Positions 14,164-19,976 of a DNA stretch of 20,799 bases are shown in pieces. Under the pieces are notes generated by a model. The model searched no databases. It saw nothing but the letters and a program-made list of their open reading frames with translations, and was not told the origin of the DNA. The stretch lies in the NCBI GenBank assembly GCA_023394035.1, contig JAEXBK010000070.1, positions 1 through 20,799 of the forward strand, given 5' to 3'. The position numbers were made by a program, and so were the translations under genes. The stretch comes from Bacillota bacterium. Its GTDB lineage: Bacteria > Bacillota > Clostridia > Peptostreptococcales > Anaerovoracaceae. Positions within the stretch are counted from its first letter, which is position 1, and every line of letters starts with the position of its first letter.

Positions 14164-14355
14164 TCAGTCCTTTATCGAAAGGTTATATGCCATCCAGCCC
14201 GTGAGAAGCGGACACAAAAGAAAGAGGATGTTGCCGAGCACCTTGTGAAATGTGCCGAAGCCCGAAGTGCTTACCAAGCGGACTCCGATTACGGCGCATA
14301 ATATGCTGACGAATATGCCTGCGGTACAGAATAATATTTCTTTTTTCGTTTTCAT
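14164..14355 (-). CDS. Two-span small membrane protein (63 aa), last gene of sigma-factor operon
   Basis: The protein of 63 residues opens with MKTKKE. Two hydrophobic spans follow (about 7-25, ILFCTAGIFVSILCAVIGV; about 38-57, VLGNILFLLCPLLTGWMAYN), joined by a short loop STSGFGTFHK. The ATG overlaps the stop of the serine hydrolase gene in an ATGA arrangement and has AAGGAG 8 nt upstream, so it is translationally coupled to that gene. It belongs to the same operon as the membrane-tethered sigma factor. No family is recognised. It could be a membrane partner of the hydrolase or the sigma sensor, judged only from position. Confidence 0.7.
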   Translation of the reverse strand: MKTKKEILFCTAGIFVSILCAVIGVRLVSTSGFGTFHKVLGNILFLLCPLLTGWMAYNLSIKD

Positions 14356-15815
14356 TTGAGCTGCTCCTTCTCGCTGTCACTGCGATTTCGCTGATAGACT
14401 CTGCTCCCGCAGAGAACTCCCCACGCCGTATTGCTCCGTATGTAGAATTCCATGTGGGTGACTCTTTTTCCCGTCTTTACGGAATCAGCGACAAAGCGCG
14501 ATTCTCCGCAGTATGTGAGTCTGCAGAGCTCACCTTGGTAATCGGACTTCAGCTCGCCGTTTTCGTAAGTCACGATGCAGTGAGCCGGAATCCCCTCTGC
14601 CGAAACATAGTCTCCTGTTATAGCGTGAGGTGCCGAGAAAACCGCAGGCGAGTCAAGCGTATCGAACATATGATGCTCGGTTTCGAGAGGAAGTCCGAGC
14701 ACGAGGTTATATCCTGCCCAGAGGAACGGATCCACTTCGACGCCGCCCTCGTTGCAGAGCACAGTCACCGAATACCCACCCTCGATAAATGCGCCTCCGG
14801 TTGAAGTTCCGTGAAGCCCGCCGTAATGCTCACATACGACCTGGTCTTTTATAAGACGCTTTCTGAGCCCTAAGCAGTAGAACGGTATCTTCCGGAGAGG
14901 GAAGCCTTTGCCCACGAGGATGTCTACCGCTCTTTCGGGGAAAACCTGCTTTCCGTTCCATACGCCCTTGCTTGAGAGCATGGTATAGTATTTTGTCATA
15001 TCCTCGGAGGTTGATTTTACGCAGGCACAGCCCCTGAACGGAGGGAGCACGGAAAAATCATTATCCCATACGAGGACTCCGTTATCGTTTCTTTCGAATA
15101 GGCTCGTGATATTGCCTTTTGCTATTTCGCGCGCTTCGCTGCCGTCGAGATCGAGAACTGTTCTGTCCATGCCGAGCGGCGCAAAGACGCGTCTTTTGAG
15201 AAATGCTTCGAGCGTTTCGCCTGCGGCAATATCGAATATATATGAGAGCAGGGCGTAGCCTTCGTTTGAATAGCTCATGTATTCGCCCGGCGATCCGAGC
15301 GTTGAGTAATTTTCAATGCCGTAATTGCCTTCTGATATGTATTCCACTATCTGTTCGATGCGATCCATTCTGTTAGGTGATTCAGCACGCATCCTTCTTG
15401 ACCACTCGTTGTCACGCTCGTTGCTGTTCATCGCTATCGACCATTCGAGAGGCTGGATAGGCGGTATGCCTGACGTGTGCATGGCAAGATGCCTGCATGT
15501 CACGCATTCAGGCGGTATTCCGGGCACGCAAAAGTCCGGGAAATACTTGATGACAGGATCGTCAAAGGAGAACCTGCCCTCGGCTTCGAGGATAGCAAGC
15601 GCAAAGGTCGTCATGGATTTGCTCATTGATGCTATTCCGAACACCGTATCGGGAAGAACAGGCAGATCATGTTCGATGCTTCGCTTACCGAAGCCTTTGC
15701 TGAAAATTATGCCGCTTGAGCTTCGGACGGTGATAGAAAGCCCGGGATACCCTGATGCTTTGAACAGCTTGTCTATGTAGCTCTCAAAATTTGTTGTGCT
15801 TAATGCTGCGCCCAT
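14352..15815 (-). CDS. Beta-lactamase-fold serine hydrolase (class C / PF00144 type)
   Basis: The protein of 487 residues carries the penicillin-binding/class C beta-lactamase motifs. SxxK is SMSK (nucleophile S63, base K66), the YxN motif is YSN (Y182-N184), and HGT (H335-T337) stands at the KTG position. The catalytic domain spans about residues 10-375. A roughly 100-residue C-terminal beta-rich domain follows. Relatives are D-aminopeptidases, esterases and peptidoglycan-active hydrolases. Substrate cannot be named. No signal peptide or anchor is visible (MGAALSTTNFESYIDKLF), so the enzyme appears cytosolic, which is unusual for a cell-wall enzyme. I chose the ATG at 15815, with CGGAGA 5 nt upstream and 17 nt after the sigma gene stop. 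The frame is open further upstream into the sigma gene. It is co-transcribed with the ECF sigma fusion and probably one of its targets. Confidence 0.85.
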   Translation of the reverse strand: MGAALSTTNFESYIDKLFKASGYPGLSITVRSSSGIIFSKGFGKRSIEHDLPVLPDTVFGIASMSKSMTTFALAILEAEGRFSFDDPVIKYFPDFCVPGIPPECVTCRHLAMHTSGIPPIQPLEWSIAMNSNERDNEWSRRMRAESPNRMDRIEQIVEYISEGNYGIENYSTLGSPGEYMSYSNEGYALLSYIFDIAAGETLEAFLKRRVFAPLGMDRTVLDLDGSEAREIAKGNITSLFERNDNGVLVWDNDFSVLPPFRGCACVKSTSEDMTKYYTMLSSKGVWNGKQVFPERAVDILVGKGFPLRKIPFYCLGLRKRLIKDQVVCEHYGGLHGTSTGGAFIEGGYSVTVLCNEGGVEVDPFLWAGYNLVLGLPLETEHHMFDTLDSPAVFSAPHAITGDYVSAEGIPAHCIVTYENGELKSDYQGELCRLTYCGESRFVADSVKTGKRVTHMEFYIRSNTAWGVLCGSRVYQRNRSDSEKEQLK

Positions 15816-15832
15816 ATTTATCTCCGTATTTA

Positions 15833-18004
15833 TTAAATTATGAACTTGCCGTGATAGTGCGGCGAATATGATGCCGTGTCTATCGAATAAAGAAGCCTGT
15901 AATCGTCTTCTCCGGTCGAAACGCTTATGCTGATATAAAGCTTTTCGTTGTCGCCGCCTATAATGCATGAGCTTAGCGAAATGACTTCACTCATATCGAT
16001 TTCGGCTTCGGAAAGGTCGATTAACGCATCAAAGACAACGCCGTCGGAGACGGTTTTGATGACCGTGCGTTTGATTTTACCTTCACCCTCTGCGTGATGC
16101 TCCATATAGAAAATGTCGGAGTCCGATATGTAGAGATCTATCGTTGACGCTTCAAGCTCTAAAACGGCAGACTTGCTCATTCCGTCAGTAGACACCTTGA
16201 CGAGGCTGATAGGCTGATCGCCTACGGAGTAATAGCTTCCCGTCAAATAGTATATGGAGTCGCTTCCTGCCAAAAGCATAGATGCGCCCTGCGCTTCGCA
16301 TATAGGCTCTGCATTTCCGCCGGCTACAGGGATTCTGTATAAGGTGTTTTTTGATATGTAGTAGATATACTGTCCGTCGCTTATGTTTGTGGTTGTCGTA
16401 ATGCTCGGGCTTGCATCGAAAAATGTTTCGCTGTTTGATGCGAGGTCAAGGCAGTATTCCTGTTTTCCGAAGGCATTCTCTGACATATAGTACGCCTTGC
16501 CGCCTATTATCATGAGACCGGATAGGTCGGACAGCAGTCTGTCGGCCAGAAGCACCGACTCGCCGGTTTTCGGATCGAACCTATAAAGCTGCCCTCCGAC
16601 GACATCGTTTGCAATGTAATAGAGGTAGCCGGAATCAAAGCACATTTCTTCGATTTTTCCTGTGGCAGGAGTGCTCATTGCGGAAGCTGCTCCTCCGTAA
16701 AGCAGGCTTATTTCAAAGTCGTAAGGGAAGCCTGCAATATATATGTCGCTTCCGTTTCGGACTATCGGCACGCCGTGGCCTGAATTTGTTGCAGAACGCA
16801 TCATCGACGAATTGTTTGAGAATACCGAAGGTGAGTCAGGAATCGGTTCATCCGGAACTATCGGATTGCCCGGCTCGCCGTTGTCAGGTGTTTCGTTATT
16901 GTTCGGGTCATTCGGAGTTTCCGGATTGCCCGGCTCGTTATTTTGGTTAGGGTTTGCCGTATTTCCCGTATTTCCCGTATTCTCCGGAATAGCAGGTGCA
17001 GGTGTGTCAGGTGTAACGGCAGCTCTGTCCGTAAGCTCGCTGCCTCCGGCCGCACCGGAAACCGCAGTCTTTGTCAGCGTATCACATGCTGACTGTGAAG
17101 AATCGGCTGTCGTGACGACCTCTTCCGGCTGCTGCCCTGTTTTGTCCTTATCGAAAGCGAATGTGTCAAGGAGTGCGTAAGCCGTGAGCGACAGTGAAAG
17201 CGTTGCTGCGGCTATCACTGCGGTTTTGCCTGCCGTTCCGGCAAGCACCTTTCCGGCGATATTCTTCGGCGAATGAGGCTTGTGCTTGATATGCATTGAC
17301 TTCTTTGCACCGGCAAGAATATTTCCCGATGCGGCAAAAGGAAGCCCCATGCCGATGTCCTCGGAGATAAGTGCGCTGTGTATGATAAAGAACGGAAGGA
17401 AAGCGTGTATCCTGAATCCGTTTGTTTCTTCGAAGCCGGAAACGGCAAGGCGCAGCTTTTCGCGTCCGCTGTTAAGCCTGCTCTTTACGGTGCCTTCGCT
17501 GCAATCCATGAGCAGGGCTATGTCGCTTATGCTCATCTCGTCATAATAGTAGTAAACTATCGTCTGCCTTTGGACAACGCTTAAGCTGTCGAGGGCGTTT
17601 CTGATTATAGCTTCGACCTCGCGCCTTTCTAACTCTTCGCCCGGAACGGAATACATATCCTGATTCTCGATCGAATCAAAAAAGTCGGTCTCCGAGCCCT
17701 CGTCATCTGACATCGTAGGCATCAGCACATCGTTTTTTGACTTGCGGAATGAGTCGGTAAGCTTATTTCTTAGTATCGTGCGTCCCCAGCTCGAAAACTT
17801 GGCAGGATCCTCGAGTGTTTGCAGCGACGCAGCGATCTTGATATATGTTTCCTGAAGGGCATCCTCAATAGCCGCTTCGTCAGACGTGATTTTTCTTGCG
17901 TAACGGTAAAAATCGTCGGAAGTGGCTGTATAGATTGCATCAAAAGCAGCGGAATCTCCGCTGTTATATTGCTTTATTAAATTTGTAATCTGATCATTTG
18001 GCAT
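15833..18004 (-). CDS. Membrane-anchored ECF sigma factor fused to an extracytoplasmic propeller-like domain
   Basis: This single frame of 723 residues has five parts. Residues about 10-88 are sigma region 2, with DDFYRYARKI and DALQETYIKI. Residues about 125-187 are sigma region 4, with a helix-turn-helix near SISDIALLMDCSEGTVKSRL. A hydrophobic patch lies at about 198-213. One transmembrane helix (about 258-282) is preceded by basic residues, which keeps the sigma half inside. An Asn/Pro/Gly/Glu-rich linker (about 288-395) is followed by a repeat-rich beta domain (about 410-715) with recurring YYI and IYYI blades, similar to DUF5050-type propellers. ECF factors normally have about 170-200 residues and a separate anti-sigma factor; here the membrane anchor and outer domain may replace it. 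ATG 18004 has AGGAG 6 nt upstream. A hydrolase and a two-span protein follow in the operon. The fusion is seen directly; sensing is inferred. Confidence 0.88.
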   Translation of the reverse strand: MPNDQITNLIKQYNSGDSAAFDAIYTATSDDFYRYARKITSDEAAIEDALQETYIKIAASLQTLEDPAKFSSWGRTILRNKLTDSFRKSKNDVLMPTMSDDEGSETDFFDSIENQDMYSVPGEELERREVEAIIRNALDSLSVVQRQTIVYYYYDEMSISDIALLMDCSEGTVKSRLNSGREKLRLAVSGFEETNGFRIHAFLPFFIIHSALISEDIGMGLPFAASGNILAGAKKSMHIKHKPHSPKNIAGKVLAGTAGKTAVIAAATLSLSLTAYALLDTFAFDKDKTGQQPEEVVTTADSSQSACDTLTKTAVSGAAGGSELTDRAAVTPDTPAPAIPENTGNTGNTANPNQNNEPGNPETPNDPNNNETPDNGEPGNPIVPDEPIPDSPSVFSNNSSMMRSATNSGHGVPIVRNGSDIYIAGFPYDFEISLLYGGAASAMSTPATGKIEEMCFDSGYLYYIANDVVGGQLYRFDPKTGESVLLADRLLSDLSGLMIIGGKAYYMSENAFGKQEYCLDLASNSETFFDASPSITTTTNISDGQYIYYISKNTLYRIPVAGGNAEPICEAQGASMLLAGSDSIYYLTGSYYSVGDQPISLVKVSTDGMSKSAVLELEASTIDLYISDSDIFYMEHHAEGEGKIKRTVIKTVSDGVVFDALIDLSEAEIDMSEVISLSSCIIGGDNEKLYISISVSTGEDDYRLLYSIDTASYSPHYHGKFII
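16862..16990 (-). repeat. Low-complexity repeats encoding the sigma-fusion linker
   Basis: The 16-bp unit CGGATTGCCCGGCTCG occurs at 16862-16877 and 16922-16937, and TATTTCCCG-type units recur near 16969-16980. On the minus strand they encode repeated EPGNP and NTGNT segments. Such repeats can gain or lose units in frame, changing the length of the extracellular stalk. Confidence 0.6.
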
Positions 18005-18027
18005 GTAATGCTCCTGAAATAGATGTG

Positions 18028-18183
18028 TCAGCTTATCCTGACCGTCTTATTATCCGGTTTTATCATGGTAAAAATCGTACGCAGCGCGTCGTCGTTACCG
18101 TTTATGAAGCTGCGCAGAGAGTCCTTTAACAAAGCGGCACTCTTGCTGCTGTCCGGTCTTTGAATCTGTGTGTGTGTGTTCAT
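18028..18183 (-). CDS. Small ORF (51 aa) leading the sigma-factor operon
   Basis: This ORF of 51 codons opens with MNTHTQIQRPDSSKSAALLK and ends KPDNKTVRIS. It contains an amphipathic helix (about 15-42) and no cysteine, signal peptide or membrane span. It lies between the ECF-type promoter and the sigma fusion gene, with its stop 23 nt before the sigma start, so it would be the first gene of the transcript. The SD is AAGGA with a 10-nt gap, which is moderate. A (TG)6 tract (18167-18178) sits directly after the start codon on the plus strand and could cause frame slippage. A seven-codon ATG frame (18203-18180) ends overlapping its start. It could be a small sigma regulator, a leader, or not translated at all. 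No homologue is recognised. Confidence 0.5.
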   Translation of the reverse strand: MNTHTQIQRPDSSKSAALLKDSLRSFINGNDDALRTIFTMIKPDNKTVRIS

Positions 18184-18214
18184 ATGGCTGCCGTCCTTTT
18201 CATCTTTTACTTAA

Positions 18215-18242
18215 TAGACGAAGCAAACGGCAAAAAGGTTCA
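18215..18242 (-). promoter_or_regulatory. ECF-sigma-type promoter of the membrane sigma operon
   Basis: On the minus strand TGAACC (18242-18237), a 16-bp spacer and CGTCTA (18220-18215) match the general ECF promoter pattern: an AAC-containing -35 and a CGTC -10, as known for Bacillus sigma M, V, W and X. A start near 18207 places the 51-aa ORF start about 24 nt downstream. The operon encodes an ECF factor, so autoregulation is the natural reading. I found no second copy in the other intergenic regions of the window. Confidence 0.7.
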
Positions 18243-18259
18243 TTTTATATCAGGGCTAC

Positions 18260-18288
18260 ATTATAATATATTTAATGCAAAAAGTCAG
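18260..18288 (-). promoter_or_regulatory. Possible second, sigma-A-type promoter upstream of the ECF promoter
   Basis: On the minus strand CTGACT (18288-18283), 17 bp and a perfect TATAAT (18265-18260) could give basal expression of the sigma operon. The -35 match is 4 of 6. The layout of a basal housekeeping promoter upstream of an autoregulated one is common for ECF genes. Confidence 0.4.
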
Positions 18289-18371
18289 TAATTTGCCGCT
18301 TTCTTGTTTTTTTATGAGGATAATGGTTATATGATATATATGAATTTAATTATGACGAGGAGAATTACATT

Positions 18372-19202
18372 ATGAGGATAGGATGCCATCTGTCATCTTC
18401 AAAGGGATACCTTGAAATGGGCAAAACCGCCAAAGCTATAGGAGCAAACACATTTCAGTTCTTTACGCGCAATCCGAGAGGCGGAAGCGTAAAGCCGTTT
18501 GACGAAGCCGATGCCGCTGCCTTTGTTCGGTTTGCGGAGGATAACGACATCAAAAGCATACTTGCTCATGCACCATACACCATGAACGCATGCTCTGCGG
18601 ATGCAGGGCTTCGTGAGTTCGCATACGAAATGATGACGGACGACATAGGAAGGCTTGAGTACTTCGGAAACGTCTGCTATAACTTTCATCCGGGCAGCCA
18701 TGTCAAGCAGGGTGCGGATGTCGGCATCGAATTAATTGCCGAGATGCTAAATAAGGTGATAAAGCCGGAGCAAAAGACTGTCATTCTGCTCGAAACGATG
18801 TCCGGCAAAGGAAGCGAGGTCGGAAGGCGCTTTGAGGAGCTGAAATCCATAATAGACAGGGTGGAGCTGAATGAACGAATAGGAGTCTGCATGGACACCT
18901 GCCATGTCTTTGACAGCGGATATGACATAGTATCGAGGCTTGATGAGGTCGTTTCGGAATTTGACCGCATCGTAGGGCTTGACAGGCTTAAGGCGATACA
19001 CTTAAACGATACGAAAAACGTGCTCGGCAGTCACAAGGACCGCCACGAGAAAATAGGCGAGGGCAATTTGGGAATCGAAGCGATAACGAGGATTATAAAC
19101 CATCCTGCACTTCGGGAATTGCCGTTTTATCTCGAAACGCCTAACGAGCTTGACGGATATGCGGCTGAGATCAGGCTGCTGAGGGGGCTTTATGAAGGAT
19201 AG
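18372..19202 (+). CDS. nfo: Endonuclease IV (AP endonuclease)
   Basis: Endonuclease IV cuts DNA 5' to abasic sites in base-excision repair and removes blocked 3' ends. The 276-residue length is typical of the family. All nine zinc ligands of the family are seen: H66, H106 (in FHPGSH), E141 (LLETMSG), D175 and H178 (MDTCHVFDSGYD), H210 (IHLNDTK), D223 and H225 (DRHEKIGEG) and E255 (LETPN). The TIM-barrel should bind three zinc ions. The ATG at 18372 has GAGGAG 9 nt upstream. It is divergent from the sigma operon and overlaps the following AlkD-like glycosylase gene by 11 bp. The two enzymes would then act one after the other, with the glycosylase making the abasic site and Nfo cutting it. Confidence 0.96.
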   Translation: MRIGCHLSSSKGYLEMGKTAKAIGANTFQFFTRNPRGGSVKPFDEADAAAFVRFAEDNDIKSILAHAPYTMNACSADAGLREFAYEMMTDDIGRLEYFGNVCYNFHPGSHVKQGADVGIELIAEMLNKVIKPEQKTVILLETMSGKGSEVGRRFEELKSIIDRVELNERIGVCMDTCHVFDSGYDIVSRLDEVVSEFDRIVGLDRLKAIHLNDTKNVLGSHKDRHEKIGEGNLGIEAITRIINHPALRELPFYLETPNELDGYAAEIRLLRGLYEG

Positions 19203-19872
19203 AATACGCGAACGCCTCTTTGAAATGAGAGACGAAAAATACAAGGTCTTCAACGCAAAGCTTATACCGAATATCAGTGCCGATAGGATAATAGGTGTCA
19301 GAAATCCGGCACTTCGTGCACTCGCAAAGGAAATGCTGAAGGACGGCAGCTATGAGGATTTCCTGGCTGCTCTTCCGCACGAATATAACGAAGAAAATAT
19401 ACTTCACGCGATGCTCATTTCGGAAATAAAAGATAAAGACAAGGCTGTGGTCGCGCTAAAAGCCTTTGCTCCGCACATAGACAACTGGGCTGTGAACGAT
19501 ACGATTTCACCTCGCCCCTTTGCAAAGGATGCAGCGCTTGCGCGCGATCTTGCTTACGGCTTTATAGATGACGAAGGGACGTATCATGAGCGGCTCGGAA
19601 TACTTATGCTCATGAAATACTGCCTCGGCGAAGCCTTTGATCGCACTGATTTTGACAGGGTCATAGCGGCAAAAAACGATGACTACTATGTAAGGATGAT
19701 GCAGGCGTGGTATTTTGCGACGGCAATCGTCAAAAATGAGGCGGACACGGTGGTGATTTTTGAACAAAAGCGTCTTGCCGCGTGGACTCACAACAAAGCG
19801 ATCCAAAAGGCACGCGAAAGCTTCAGGGTGAGCGACGATTTGAAAGCCTATCTTAAGTCATTGAAAGTATAG
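19192..19872 (+). CDS. AlkD-like DNA alkylation repair glycosylase
   Basis: This all-helical HEAT-repeat-like protein of 226 residues belongs to the DNA alkylation repair (AlkD/AlkC) family, which excises cationic alkylated purines such as 3- and 7-methylpurines. The family hallmark DNWAVNDTISPR is present (W99 and D103, corresponding to the catalytic Trp and Asp of AlkD). A later Trp-containing helix DYYVRMMQAWYFATA (W173) matches the third aromatic position. The C-terminal segment THNKAIQKARES is typical. The start ATG lies inside the nfo end (11-bp overlap) with GAGGGGG upstream, so expression is coupled. Some family members have lost activity, but the retained Asp and Trp residues suggest a working glycosylase. 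A terminator follows. Confidence 0.88.
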   Translation: MKDRIRERLFEMRDEKYKVFNAKLIPNISADRIIGVRNPALRALAKEMLKDGSYEDFLAALPHEYNEENILHAMLISEIKDKDKAVVALKAFAPHIDNWAVNDTISPRPFAKDAALARDLAYGFIDDEGTYHERLGILMLMKYCLGEAFDRTDFDRVIAAKNDDYYVRMMQAWYFATAIVKNEADTVVIFEQKRLAAWTHNKAIQKARESFRVSDDLKAYLKSLKV

Positions 19873-19901
19873 GTAGAAAAAAACACAAATTCAAACTATT
19901 C

Positions 19902-19932
19902 AAAAATACCGTTGTACAGCGGTGTTTTTTTT
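19902..19932 (+). terminator. Terminator of the nfo-alkD operon
   Basis: ACCGTT (19908-19913) pairs with AGCGGT (19918-19923) around loop GTAC. The stem is extended by a run of As at 19902-19906 pairing with the T run. Eight Ts (19925-19932) follow. Confidence 0.85.
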
Positions 19933-19940
19933 GTTATAAT
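19912..19940 (+). promoter_or_regulatory. Promoter of the EF-G-like gene, embedded in the terminator
   Basis: TTGTAC (19912-19917), a 17-bp spacer and a perfect TATAAT (19935-19940) form a good sigma-A promoter. The -35 overlaps the loop and stem of the nfo-alkD terminator, and the T run falls in the spacer. The start near 19947 leaves a short leader with AGGAGG at 19963-19968. Confidence 0.65.
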
Positions 19941-19976
19941 CTTAATTACTTTGAACTTATTTAGGAGGTTTACCAA

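Noticed and set aside
15325..15780. 151-codon plus-strand open frame inside the serine hydrolase gene
   Set aside because: It is antisense to the conserved SxxK and YxN region of the hydrolase, without SD or recognisable domain.
16743..17180. 145-codon plus-strand open frame rich in Gly/Ser/Val/Phe opposite the sigma linker
   Set aside because: Its composition is the mirror of the low-complexity linker and there is no start signal.
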